A stretch of DNA of 64,000 nucleotides from Beaufortia kweichowensis (taxonomy: Eukaryota > Chordata > Actinopteri > Cypriniformes > Gastromyzontidae), in the NCBI GenBank assembly GCA_019155185.1, contig CM032797.1:6682881-6746880 (forward strand). Reading direction: 5' to 3'. Below the pieces are notes generated by a model. It saw nothing but the letters and a program-made list of their open reading frames with translations, was not told where the DNA came from and ran no database searches. Positions 51,447 to 63,619 of this stretch are shown here, piece after piece. Numbering within the stretch: position 1 is the first letter of the stretch; each line of letters begins with the position of its first letter. Position numbers and translations under genes: made by a program.

Positions 51447-52158
51447 GACATACTGACGAAGTCTAAATCCTATGGTAAATGTCCACGTTTTATGTTCATG
51501 TTCTTGGTTCTTTCATTCATCAGCTCAAAGAGACGTGGTGTTGCTTATGGAAGCCAGTTTAGTTCACAGTATGCGTCTAGGCTGAGATGATCATGTGAGT
51601 GTGTATTCATGATGGAGTGTGTGTGTTTAGAGTAGTGGCTTTATAATGAATTGGGAAACTATTCTATTGTCAGCGGCTGAAGATGGAAAACTAAATTATC
51701 CAGCTCTTTCTTTCTCCATCACCAGCTTTTGTACTCTTCATCGCTCCCTTCAAAGAATTTTCTTTCTTTTTCTTACTGCTTGTTTCGGTCTCTCTCTCTC
51801 TCTCAGGCTTTGACACTGTGCTTTTGTCAAAGTTAAAAACTGTAAAGGGAATTTTAAAGTGTTGGTATGGCTTGCAGTCTTGTAATGGTGTGTGATATAG
51901 GCTTCACCAGTCTGTGAAAGTCTTTGAGGAAGGCATTAAACTGAATTAATACAAATTTAATCTATTTTTAATTAATACAATATTAATAATTCAACAGTTA
52001 GGGCTTGTATAAAGAGCCCATGAGCTGAATGTGGTTGGTTAGTTTGGTTTGCAGATGCAAGTTTCAGCTACATATCCTCTGTTGTTCATTCATTACAGGA
52101 CTTATAAACGCACTTATTTTAAACTGGAATCTGAGAATTGTACATCGATCTAGTCCTG

Positions 52159-52160
52159 CT

Positions 52161-52246
<86 letters not shown>

Positions 52247-52262
52247 TATATATATACACATA
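52159..52262. repeat. (TA)n / (TACATA)n microsatellite
   Basis: TA dinucleotides flank a run of ACATAT hexamers. It generates artefactual YIYIYI and YVYVYV ORFs on both strands. Confidence 0.95.
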
Positions 52263-52654
52263 GAAAATGTTTAGAATAGCTCTCATCGACACCAGCAAAC
52301 AGGTTTGACTTTTCCAGTAATTGAAATAATTATTAATTCGGCAAAACAGAAAGTTTTGTGCCTTTGAATTATAAAAAGTGAGCCAGGTCCCATAACACAT
52401 ATCAGTACATGAACTCTTTTGAGTTTTTATTGTCTTGATTCTCATTAACATTCATTTTATTTTCCACAGCATAGCCCAAAGCATTAATTCTAGTATTTTT
52501 CTCTTTAACAGGTTCTAATTATCTAGGACTGTTTTCATTTAGAAGTTGGAACATCTGTGCAAGGACTCCCATTGAAACACAAGAGCAACAGTGAGGTTAG
52601 ATGATGAAAGTCTGGCTCACAGTCCGTGTCCTAATTTATCCTGAAAGTGTTTGG

Positions 52655-52908
52655 TAGGGTTCAGTTCATCCAAAAATAAAAATTCATCATTCATTCACCC
52701 TCATGTTGCTCAAAACCTGTATGACATTTATCTTATGTGGAACACTAAAGAAGATATTTTGAGAAAAGTGGTTTTGTGTCCATAAAGTCAATAGGTGACT
52801 TCTTGCTGTTTGGTTTCCAACATTGTTCAAAATATCTTATTTTGTGTTCTGCAGAAGAAAGGTTTGGAATGACATGAGGGTGAATAAATGATTAAATAGT
52901 TTTATAGG
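52655..52908. mobile_element. Cyprinid MITE-like repeat, copy A
   Basis: AGGGTTCAGTTCATCCAAAA, CATTCATTCACCCTCATGTT, AAACCTGTATGACATT and, at the end, GGAATGACATGAGGGTGAAT. The two ends are partly inverse to each other (TTCACCCTCATG versus CATGAGGGTGAA). It shares these blocks with the copy at 63620-63884. The family is common in cyprinids; I do not assign a name. Confidence 0.65.
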
Positions 52909-53169
52909 GCCCTTCATCCATACAAGACTTCTTCCAAATGATTTTTTACGAGCCTGTAGGTGTGCACATGCTGGAACAGCTCTCCATAAATAATTTGACA
53001 TAGATTATCATTGTATTCTATAGATTTAAGATTCGTCACAGAATAGCTTGTTCATTAAAATGTCAAGTTTTTATGTGCTTTTTTTTCTCTCAGTGTTGTG
53101 TTCCTACAGTTCCTATTCGACTAAGTACCACAATATCTGTTAAGATCCTTCCAAGATCTTTCTAGCAGA

Positions 53170-53640
53170 CTCTGTGTTTCCTCAGGGTAAATAAGCCACT
53201 CGCTACCCAGAGGACCAAGTGTGTTATCCTCAACTAACTTATCAGCAAACAGACTCAAACGCTCCCCAAGAGTGTTTGAATCGGTTATACGAGACCCGTT
53301 TTCTGTCTTCCTCCATCGACGGGGGAAGAGGATTCTGAAATTTATTTCTCTCCTTCCAATTCTTTACTCCTACTCTCGGACAGGGTCCGGCGACACAATA
53401 ACTCATCTTTGAGGCCGAACAATGGCTTTCTTTTCCATCTTGTGCTCCTCCTCTGCATCTCTTCATCTCTCTCTCCCAGCATCCCTTGTTTTGGAGCTCC
53501 CAGTGACATCCCTGCCATGTGAGAACAAGAGCCGAGGGTCGAATGGAGGGAGGTGGAGAAGACAGATCGCCCCTTTGTCCAGACGGAACTCTGGTGAATG
53601 TCAGCTCTGTTGCGATTAGGCATGTGTGTGTGTTTTGCGG
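53170..53640. other. GC-richer intergenic block with a SOX site, possible mpz enhancer
   Basis: The block is clearly less AT-rich than its flanks, with CpGs and no recognisable protein. It contains GAACAATGGC at about 53417, a good SOX-type site (AACAATGG). It lies about 4 kb upstream of mpz, a known SOX10/EGR2 target in Schwann cells. An enhancer role is inference. The 130-codon minus-strand ORF here has no family features. Confidence 0.25.
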
Positions 53641-54579
53641 CAGCCCATGGCTTGATTTTGATGATGTCAGACAGTTTTGAGGGGTCTTTTACTGTGTGCG
53701 TTTGGTGACATGGACCTAATGTCATCAGATACAATGTATATGTGTAGATTTTCTGCTCTTATTTGTGTGTGTTAACACACACTTCTAAACTGGTCATTGT
53801 TGGTTTCTTAGTATCCTCAGTATTTGTTTCAAGACTTTCAGGACAATGTGAATGTGTTTGTTTGTGAGGCTGTATTGTATCGCTCTCAAATTATTTTCTG
53901 GCGGTGTGCGATTCCATAACAGCCCAAGCGATTTGGTCAGCTTACCATGATAAAAAAATGTTTTTATACTGACTCAGATGTTAATATTTGGTGGTTTAAA
54001 TACCCATGTGAGGTCTCTCTCAAAGATTTTTCATTTTTAAAGCTTGATTTTTCCATAATAAGGCAAGTGCCTTCAGAATTGTCACGCCCATAACAGTCAA
54101 TATTCCTCAGAAATGCAGAATTTTTATTAAGTGTTATTTTAAAATAGAAATATCTTATGTGGCCTCTCAAAAGCTTTTTTTTCTCACATCCATTATGTAT
54201 GTATGGATGACTAAAAATGTCACATTCATAAAACTGTAATTGCCCAAATACAGATTTTTTTTGCTGAATTTTAGAAAAGACATTATCATGGACAGAATAT
54301 AACCTTACTTACCAGTTTTATCTATAATTATGTATCTAGCATTTTACTTTAAGTGGCTAAAATTACATAATGACTGATAAATCCCATGTTCCCATTTTAG
54401 GACAACCTTAACCCTTACTTTATTATTTCACAATTGTGCCAGTATTTCTTTCTTATTTTTCTAAAAGACTTTAACCGTATATATTGTGTAATATTTTTTA
54501 AAATCAGGGCTCTCTAGGCTCCAATTTTTCACAACCGTTTTTACATATTTTTACAGTTATTTGCAAAATTTTGTTTTAG

Positions 54580-56150
54580 GACACACAAAGCAGGTAAGAA
54601 ATCATTTAAAACCATTTTTGCATTATTGTGCACTTAACCTGTTCACAATCATATATTCTGCTGCTTTCTTTGTCTACCGTCTTTCTCTCTCATGCACACA
54701 CCTCAATTTTCTCTCTTTACAGGTTTCTCTCCAGCTGTCGGTCTTTCCCTTTGCTCGTTGTACAGCTGTCAGTCAAGAGCGTGCGTTTCACTAGTTCTCA
54801 TTTGGGATTCAGCTGATGGTGCATTTTGATTGGTCCTGCTGTCAAAGTCAACCCCAATGTCAACAGCGTGGTCATGCTCTGTGATTTTCATCCGCATGCA
54901 ACAAACACGCTTTGCCTAATGTGCTCCCATCAGTGTAATTCTCTTTGTATTGTCTTCTTTAACATTCTGTGTATTCTTTTGTCTCTCTCTGTTTTCAGTT
55001 GGACCTGTAGGGATTGCAAAATTTGTCCGAATGGCTAATCTGGCACATTTACAGAAATGTGTAATAAGGTTCACTGTCCCTGTAGATCTAACTGAATAAA
55101 GGAGAAGGATCCGTAACCTTGGAAACAAGTGGAAATGTCATTTTTTCTTGGCACTGGGTGTAGCTGACTGGTCTTAGGGCATCATTAAATATAGGCCTGT
55201 TTTATGCTCAGCCAGAATAAACCGTGTCGTTTATTGAAATTTCAATGCATTTATACAGCAAGTGATTCATTTACTTGTTTTTGCTGGTTTGTTATTTGAC
55301 TAGTGTGTCTAGCAGCATAAAATTAAATATGAAGCAATATGAGTCAAAGGTAAAAGAAGATTAGTCTCTTAAAACTGCTGTGGCCATATAGGGGCTGTAC
55401 AATTATCATAGTCAAAGAAATTCACAATAATGATATTGTGAATAATAAGCAATATCTACTGAAATATTTTTTTAAATAAATAAGTGATGCTATTAGTCAG
55501 ATTTATCTTTAATTTTGTTTATTTTTGTATTTTTAAGTTATCCATTTAAAAATAATGGAAATTTACAGTACATATGTTATGGATGTGACAAAAACAAACA
55601 CGGTTTTGACAGGCAACATACTTTGTAGGATTTCTCTGAATTAAAATCCACAAAACAGAAGCAATAATACCCAACAAATGGAGAAGAAACTGATTTTCAA
55701 AAAACAAAATGTTGTTTTATTTTTATGAGAAATATGGATTGTTATGGATTCTGGAAACAGCTCTTCAAAATCATGCTTTAAACATATAAAAATACTTTTA
55801 AAACTCGTGTGAGTATCTTAAGCCATCAGTATGGTGAAAAACTTTGTGTAACACATGATAATTATGATGGAAATGAGGCATTGCACTTTAGTTAAAAATG
55901 ACAATTTTGTTCTCGAATTAAAAGAAAGTTGTAATGTCTTCCTTTGTGTTCCACAGAAACAGCAAGTCTGGACCTCAGTGGACAGAACTGTATTCTGGAA
56001 GTAGGTCTTTGCCATATAACAGATGAATCTACTAATTCAGGTTGTGGACCAACATAGCTTTGGTGTAAACTAGTAAATGGTAACATCTTGCTAGCTAAGC
56101 CATTCAACTAATGTGGTTCTCTACTTCAGAAGGAACCAATTTTCTATGGT
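54580..56150 (+). other. Cluster of splice-like segments, no recognised gene
   Basis: Several short segments have good acceptors and some have donors: 54580-54593 (TTTTAG|...|GTAAGA), 54722 onward (CTTTACAG|), 54999-55099 (CTGTTTTCAG| then 33 open codons to TAA, which overlaps AATAAA at 55095), 55959-56000 (|GTAGGT) and 56130-56148 (|GTAAGT). The segment at 54999 codes GPVGIAKFVRMANLAHLQKC and continues to PVDLTE, which looks protein-like, but I do not recognise it. It may be an unknown gene or lncRNA, or chance. Confidence 0.25.
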
Positions 56151-57483
56151 AAGTCATGCCAATATTTCTTGTTCTCAATCCGTCTCAAGTCAATGAGATA
56201 TATCGTCCTCATCAACTCATGTATTTATATCTCCCTCTAAAACATGTTCTTGTCTGTGTTGCTGTAATAAGAGTGGGTGTAAAACTGGAGGAGTGAAAGA
56301 ATGCAAACCTTTGTCTTGATGCAGAACGATGGAGGAAGAGAAAGAAAGCGGCTCTAAATTAGACCCGCCCGCTCGCACCATGTCTTTCTGTCTCTCGCTC
56401 TCTGTATTGTTGTGTCTGGAATACGTCAGCAGAGGAGAGGAATCCGCAGAGAGGGAGAGATGGAAAAAAAAGACGGATGAAGAAAGAGATGTCTTTGTCT
56501 TATCTTTCCAGTGTGGCCTGGTGAAAGGGCAGAGAGAGGAGAAACAGGGTCAAGAGTTGACTGTCTCGCTCTCTCTTTTGTTTTATTTCATTTGACATTG
56601 ATGTTGTTATCATGTGTTCCAATATGATTCACTCGTGTTCTTATTTTTAAGACAGAAATATGTAGTTTTTTTGTTGATGTTCTTTTCATTTTTTAAAGAA
56701 TGTTATTTGGTATTAAGTAATGACCTAAATATAATATATAGATATTCAAAATAGAGGTTTATTAAAAATGCAGTACTTGCATTTAGCCCAAATCAGTTTA
56801 TGTTAGAAATGTGCCACAAAAACTATTTTTCATGCATGTACAGCTAAGTTGCGTGCACAAGTACAACCAGACAATTTAATGTTACAAATTTTTCAATATG
56901 AATGGTGAATTTAGACAGAGACAACAGTTCAAAACAATCACATTTTGCAATTGCATTCGGTGACACTAGTGCTACAAAAAAATTTCACCTACTTCATCTT
57001 TCCTGTTTAGGTGACTTTGAATGGCAGGTGGATGGCAACCGGGTCAAAACAGGCGAGACGGAAAAGATCCATGACTGATTGTGTTTTCATACCGGCATGC
57101 GGCATCTCTGGGTTTGTTTTGTTTATAAAACTGAACTATCAGCATAAGAGAGGAAGGATTACAGACAAACAGCACTCAACCGTGACAGGATGAAAAGAAA
57201 AGAGCTAGCGGAGTATTAAACCACAGATGCACGCACTGAACTCCTAATACAATCCCACACACTTACAGATTAATTTCATTGCTGTGGTTTTACTTTTCTC
57301 TTGAGATTTAATCTTTTCTTGTCACACATCTACTTAATGCTTTTAATATCCAGAATAGAAAGAAGATTCTGTCTAGGGTTATTGTATCAATTCTCTGTTC
57401 TATTATCACAGACAGTCTTTAGAGAGAGACGATGCAGAGGGAGAGTGAGAAGGGGTGGGGCCAAATAGATAATAAGGTGATGT

Positions 57484-57519
57484 GGGCGGGGCTTATGTTT
57501 GGGTGTGGTTGGGTATAAA
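57484..57519 (+). promoter_or_regulatory. mpz: mpz core promoter (GC box and TATA box)
   Basis: GGGCGGGGC at 57484-57492 and TATAAA at 57514-57519, 134 bp before the ATG. A start site near 57545 would give a leader of about 110 nt. This is the clearest TATA promoter in the window and agrees with a strongly cell-type-specific gene. Confidence 0.65.
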
Positions 57520-57652
57520 GTGCAGTACTGAATACTGTTATCTTGATGCCCTCTGGTCTCAATTCCTTCATCCCTCCATCTCTTCTTTTTCTATCCCTCG
57601 CTCTCTCGGGAACCCCTCATATACTGACCAGCGGGGAGATCAGAGAGAGATC

Positions 57653-60600
57653 ATGCTGTCTGTACTGGCATTGACGTCTGTGGTGCTCTTGGGCATAGGT
57701 AAATACATTTCAGAACTCTCCATTAAACATTTAGTCTGTTTTGTATATTCTTACAATGTACTAAATGAACTAACAATAAATCTTTCAACATAACAAATCA
57801 AAGTCCTAATCATTAACTATACAATTTTTCAGATTTATTTTACATTGAGACACACCTTTGGTTCGTGCACCTGCTCTGTACCTGTACTGATCACCTAGAC
57901 CAAGTTTAGGCTTCTATAACTTTGTTTACTCTCTGTTTTGTCTTCTACTTTTTATTCAATTTAAACCAGCTCAAGAATAACACTTAAAAAAAACACACCA
58001 TCATGTGTTTCTCCAGAGCTTTTTTATTAGCTTTAAATTCAAAGAATTTAATTTCAGAGAATTTAATTTAATTCTAACGTTCGCTTGAAGACACTATTAC
58101 AAAACAAAAAGAAACCATTTGCATGTCTCAATATAATTAATATTTATACTAGCCTAATTCTTCTTTTTTTCATTTCAGCTTTTGTGTATGCAGCATCGAT
58201 TAAATCATTTACAAAATAAATGAAAAGCTATACACTTTTAATTATACCAACTTAATAAATTAAATTAATGTTTTTATATCATTCATGTTTAGTTCATGCT
58301 GTAGGTCAGTATTATTCACAGTTTTGTGCGTTTGTGTGTTCCAGCCTCTCAGTGCACGGCTGTAGTTGTGTACACAAGCTGGGAGAGACATGCACTGATA
58401 GGATCAGATGTCCGGCTCTCCTGCTCTTTCTTCTCCTGGCACTGGACCTCTCCTGAGGTGACCTTCTCCTGGCACTACCGTCCAGATGGGGCTAAAGACA
58501 GCATTTCAGTGCGTACAAACACACACGCTATCTCTTTCTTCAACACACACCATGTCCACAAACATCTTGGTACCAACACTCATATTTATTATTGAATTTC
58601 AAGTACTGTGTCTATAAGTTGTATGCATGGAATACATTTGCATAACTATTTCAGATGTCAAAATAAACAGATATTGTAGGTTACACAAAAAGACAGAGGA
58701 TCTGCATGGAGGTAAAGTGAAATTGCACCGAACTGCACTGATTTAATTAAATTTCAGGGTGGTTTTGCTGAATGCCATACTCTTCTAGAATACAAGTGGC
58801 AAAACAACAGTTTTTCTGCAAATATGATTTCAGAAATAATAGCTGCAAAACAACAGTTTTGTTTTGCAACTATTATTTCAGAAAAGCCTGGCATTCAGGA
58901 GAATTATATGTAGTTGTTCACAGCTGGTGGTGGACAGCAGTAAAAAAACAATGCTAAATCCAAACAGTAAAATGTAACCAACCATATAATCAAGTTGTGA
59001 TAGCACAATAATTATGCTTATTTATGTTTTAAATAGAGAAGATGCTTGCTATATCTTTTGTTGTTGACTTTAAAGGCTAAATGCAACTCTCAAAAAATTT
59101 TTTGTGAGTATTTTGTTTGATAAACCATTTTCGTAAAACAAGGCAAATGTGTTCACATTGTGTAACAGTGAATGTTTGCAAAATATTTTTGTTCTTTTGA
59201 ATTCACTGTTAATAGACTTATTCATTTTATTTAATAAGGTTGCATAAACAATATTGAAATGTGTCAGAATCTGTACAGTAAAATGCAGTACACATGTGCT
59301 ATCTTATCATTCTTCTGTGTCAGAGTTTAGAGTTTTTGCAGCAAAATTACAGAAAACAATTTAACCATCAACAGATTCACATCAAACAAAATTATCCAAA
59401 AGAGTGCCTTAGGTCTACATTTCAGATATTGCACAAATGTGATGTCTGCTTGAAAACAGCTACTTTAGTTGTTAGTAATACTTTTAATTTAATTACAGCA
59501 TAAAGCCTCTCAGTATTTATTTAAAGCGCCAACAAAAATAAACATAAAATATTAACTCAAGTATCTGTATGAAAACATTCCCACACCCTAGTGTCTGTAT
59601 AGCTTGTAGAAATAATTACAATGCTCTTAAATGAACAAAAATAAAAACTACTGGATATATAAATATCAGTGCCTTGTAGGTGTAGTTCTGCTTTCCAAAT
59701 TTGTGTGTGCTGTGCAAAATTGTTAGTTGGCCCACCGGCTACATTGATTTTGTGGATGATCGTTCGTATTGGGAATTCTGGGAGTTTATATAAAAAAATT
59801 AAATAAAAGTTTAATGCTCATACACAGTGTCAGTTTCTAACTGAATAACTGATTAACATTGTCATTGTCATATAATTAAAGTATGATGTGATTAAAAAAA
59901 TAACCTTTCTGTGACTGTTTAGATTTTCCACTACACAAACGGTGCTCCATATATTGCCACCAAAGGCCCGTTCGGGGATCGCCTGGACTTTGTGGGGAAC
60001 CCAGCTCGACGTGACGGTTCTATTATAATCAGGAACGTTGACTTAAGTGACAATGGAACCTTCACCTGTGATGCCAAGAACCCACCTGACATAGGAGGCC
60101 GTCCATCCAGCGTTCGACTGCTAGTGTTTGAGAAAGGTAATAGGTCCCCATGAGCATTTTTGTCTTTAGCCATTGAAAAAGAAAAAAACGTCTAATAAAT
60201 GATAACTGTTCTGTAGGAGATTTTTAACTCCCACAATGGCCAACAAAACTGCAGTAGCAAGAAAACAAGTTCCTTTCTTCTCATTCTACAATTCGATGTG
60301 TAACTATTAAGACCTGCCTTTTGCCCGTAGGCTCATCTTATTCCAGGGTGACATACAAAATTCAGGAGATCATATGACGAGAGATGAAAGTTTGCCGCTA
60401 ATGGAAACACAAAATAGCATGAAAGCAAAGACCAGAGTGGTTTTCTTGTGTGGTCATAACTTTCTTCCGAGAATACAATTTCCATGAAAAATAGCCTCGT
60501 GCAGCACCTTATGCGTCAAATAAATGCTTTTTTTGCCCAGGTGATTTTACTTTCCCTTTTTGTGTGTTTAACAGCAACTTAAACTGTTTGTGGGTTATTC

Positions 60601-61237
60601 CAGCTTGTTTTAAAGGCAAAAAAATGACAGTGATTGATGATGTTTGAAAGTATTTTGGAGTAATATATAGTAGTTTGAAGCGTAAACTCTTCGGCTGTGT
60701 AATACGGTTGCATTAAAGGAAAGATATTTGATAGAGCCGTACAAGAGGTCTTCAATAGTCCCAACCTTATGTTCTCTACTGCTCTTTCTCTCTCAGTTCC
60801 TGTTCAGGCCGGAGTGATAACAGGGGCCATTATTGGCGTAGTGTTGGGACTGCTGATCCTGGTCGTGGCAATTTACTATCTGATGCGTTTCCTGGTGGCA
60901 AGACGAGTGTTCAGCTTGAGCATGAGGTCAGTCTGGGAGCGTCTCCTCCCTCGAGCCCGACTTGACCCTCTGCCCGGTCTTGACACACACGCTGCTGTAC
61001 ACACACACACTCTTACCAAAACAAAGCCCAGATCCCAGGCACACAAAAACACACACGTTACTAGCAAGACACAGACTGAACCCCCTACCGAGCCGGGGGG
61101 TAGCAGATAATCTATAGTGCAGTTGAGTCCTCCGGCCACCAGAGGGCAACACTTTTCATGCATTTTATTGTATTTTTTCTTCCCCCAGCAGACATGGAAA
61201 GAAAGGAAAAGGAAAAGAAGGATCACAGCAAAGACAG
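57653..61237 (+). CDS. mpz: Myelin protein zero (P0), last exon not found
   Basis: Single-pass Ig-domain adhesion protein that compacts peripheral myelin by homophilic contacts. Exons: 57653-57698, 58345-58508, 59923-60136, 60797-60926, 61192-61237; 200 codons. The signal peptide is MLSVLALTSVVLLGIAS. The V-type Ig domain runs from AVVVYTSWERHALIGSDVRL, with the first Cys in LSCSFFS and the second in DNGTFTCDAK, which also carries the N-glycosylation site. IFHYTNGAPYI, KNPPDIGGRPSSV and FEKVPVQAG follow. The transmembrane segment is GVITGAIIGVVLGLLILVVA. The basic cytoplasmic start is RHGKKGKGKEG up to QRQ, where mammalian P0 has GRQ before TPVLYAML. That next exon was not seen before the window end. 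The donor after 61237 is GC (CAG|gcaagt). Confidence 0.9.
58768..58902. mobile_element. Small hairpin element (MITE-like)
   Basis: Outer ends CTGAATGCCA and TGGCATTCAG are exact inverses. Inner arms CAGAAATAATAGCTGCAAAA and TTTTGCAACTATTATTTCAG are almost perfect inverses around a short loop. 135 bp, no ORF, in the mpz intron after the exon ending at 58508. Confidence 0.7.
60927..61110 (+). other. mpz: Read-through extension of the mpz transmembrane exon
   Basis: If the donor at 60926 (ATGAG|gtcagt) is not used, the frame stays open for about 60 codons, from SVWERLLPRARL to TEPPTEPGGSR, and ends at TAA 61108-61110. It includes a HTHTLTKTKPR repeat-like part derived from a short (CA)n. The donor is good and the next exon matches P0, so splicing is the main expectation. 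The extension would give an alternative cytoplasmic tail. Confidence 0.35.
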
Positions 61238-63225
61238 GCAAGTGGTTACCTGCCTCCACCATAAAACACAAGCACACACGTTTTTCGCTTTGTTAAAGAT
61301 CTCCTGTCCTCCACTGTTCACCCTCTTTCTTTCTGCTATTACGCAAGTTCAGCTTCTTACAAATATGTTTGGAAAGCTTATGTTTCAATAACACGGCAAA
61401 CAAACATGATCATTTCAAGTTCTAGTTCACTGTAGCTTGTCTCCATGGTTTATTTACGACCAAAAAATAGGCAGATTATCCAAATTTCAATTGACGTGCA
61501 TAGCGCAGTCTCTTAATACGCAACCGATAGCTATCTATGACAGGTGTGACGCGTATCTAGAAGTCAGGTGTTATGTAGGACTACAGATAAAGCTAAATCT
61601 ACCTCAGCGTTTGTGCTTCTGTCTGTATGCCAGTCACACACTATATACAAAACCTCATTAGTCGTGCTGTCAGTGTATTTGCGTTCCAGTACATACATAT
61701 CCACAAGGGTATAAGTAGGAGTTTAAATCGTGAGATAGTTATATCTGTGTTGAGACTACGACCTTGTCGCAAATGATGCCCTCAGCGCCCTCACACTTTG
61801 ATGATGTAATGCTGCAAAACAAATCTCGGGTAGTAGACCTCTGTGCCGTCATTACCAATGCTGGAGGGTTATCGTGGCTGTGTAGGGGCATTAAGGAGTA
61901 GAAATGGCAATTCTGGTTATTACTTGAAGTGCCGATTGCACAATAAAGACATGTTGTCAGTTTATTACTTATAAATCGGTTAGTTCCAGTCCTTGATTCT
62001 GATTGGTCTGACTCATCAGTTTGTGAAAAAACTAAGTCTAATTAAGATTAGTGCTGCAGTTCGTAACATTTTTAGGTTAAAAATAAACAAAAATCAATTG
62101 TTCAGCAAGTATAATAATGTTGAATTGTTGGTTTGGATTTTGCAGGAATGCCAGTTTGACTTCAAGGCCTATAAAATAATATGTAAATTAACCTGCAATT
62201 TTATGCTTTTAACACAGATGGCGATATATCCTTTTTATTGCACTACTGCTAAACAGTAGTTAAGCAGAAAATACAGTACTTTTGTGTTCTGTCTGCATCT
62301 GCAGATGTTCAAGAACCATTATTGGAACATTAATTAGCAGTAATTCTCTTATAAAAATGAGCCAGTTCAGAATAACATTTACACATTTGGCAGACGGTCT
62401 TATCCAAAGCAGCATTGGTTTTTTTAGTTTTGTGTTTCATGGGAATTTGATCTTGCTAGTTTCATGAGCTACTAATTAAGCAACAGAAACACTTTATAAG
62501 AAGCGAGTCTCGGTTGCATCAGTGCAGCTCCCCAATGTCATTCAGACCGTGTGCTGGCATTCAAATGAAGTTCACACGTCTCTTTCTGCACTAACATGCC
62601 AATCATTCATATACCGCTTTACTTTCAGTCTCTCTCTGAATCTTTTCTTTACACTTTTCATATCCATTATGCTTTACTTTTATCCCATCACTCTTTTTTC
62701 TTCTTTAGATGTCTTTTTGCAGCTCTTCGCTCCTCTCTTTCTTCTTCCTGCAGGTCAACGGTATAATGCTGTCAAATTTAATCACATCAAACCCTTTCAT
62801 GTACAATCACACCGTAGTCATCTCATCTCTTACAGGATCAAACTAGCGGATTTTTACCAGATTGTTTATGTTCTTTCTGTCTTTATTACCTTTCTTTTTT
62901 CTTTCTATCTGTTATTTTGTCTGTATACATTCCTCTGTACTCCTGTGTCTGTCAGCTCTATTTTCTTTCATTTCTTTATTTCTTGGTTTTGTCAGTGTAA
63001 ACCCAGTCCACCCTCCAGTGAATTGAGATTCAGATTGATAAAGGGTTCACATGCTGCAGACTGCTTTTTGTTTCATAAACATAACACAGTCATTTTTAGA
63101 GCAAACGTAAAGAAAAAAGTAAAATAAAAGGAAAGGTATAAAATTTATACATGCGTTTTTAGGTTTGAGCACAGACGTTACATAACACTTTATTAAACCC
63201 ACATTTTCAGGGTTAAATATGAGTT
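61238..63225. other. mpz intron 5 or downstream sequence
   Basis: No further mpz exon found. A SINE tail on the minus strand occurs at 62376-62416 (TTTGGCAGACGGTCTTATCC). A pyrimidine-rich stretch at 62500-63130 keeps a 201-codon plus-strand frame open, but it reads as low-complexity Phe/Leu/Ser and is probably not a gene. Confidence 0.5.
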
Positions 63226-63593
63226 AAAGATGCTGTAAGCGATGTTAGCTGTTCCTGCTACTTGGTTAGACACGCCCCCTTTTTCATAGCCCCGCCCAAA
63301 GACTTGAATTCACAAAGAGATGTGATCTTAGTGTCATATACTGTATGTAACAGTGAACTTCGCTTGACACTGACCTTCTTATAATATTATAAGGTTAGTT
63401 GTCAAAAGCAGCAGTGGCAGAATACTGTTCTCTAACAAATTCACATCTCAGCTAATTGATGTGACAGCAAACAGGCAGAAAGAGCTCAAAGCGTTTTGAT
63501 TGGCTAAACAAAAAATCTGAGTGTGATGTCACAAAGATGAGAGTCATTTGTCAGTAAAGCCACTCTAGTAAGCAATCGCTTGCAGCATTTTTA
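63226..63593. mobile_element. MITE with 15-bp terminal inverted repeats
   Basis: The left end AAAGATGCTGTAAGCGAT and right end ATCGCTTGCAGCATTTTT are inverse copies. The 368 bp interior has no ORF but contains ACACGCCCCCTTTTTCATAG, typical of a repeat I recall from cyprinid genomes. Non-autonomous DNA transposon. Confidence 0.65.
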
Positions 63594-63619
63594 AGCTCTG
63601 TCAACAGCATGTGTAGCAT

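Noticed and set aside
52029..52451. ORFs with YIYIYI and YVYVYV runs
   Set aside because: Translation of the (TA)n/(ACATAT)n microsatellite.
53342..53734. 130-codon minus-strand ORF
   Set aside because: No family features and no splice context. Kept only as part of a GC-richer block.
54994..55038. WTCRDCKICPNG, resembling part of a PHD finger
   Set aside because: Only one short Cys-rich stretch, followed by a stop, with no further zinc ligands. The neighbouring frame is more protein-like.
56329..56595. 88-codon plus-strand ORF starting MEEEKESG
   Set aside because: Charged low-complexity translation of GA-rich DNA; no recognised homologue and no clear splice partners.
62522..63127. 201-codon plus-strand ORF, the longest in the window
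   Set aside because: Phe/Leu/Ser-rich translation of pyrimidine-rich DNA, no family motif, no clear promoter or exon context. Probably open by composition.
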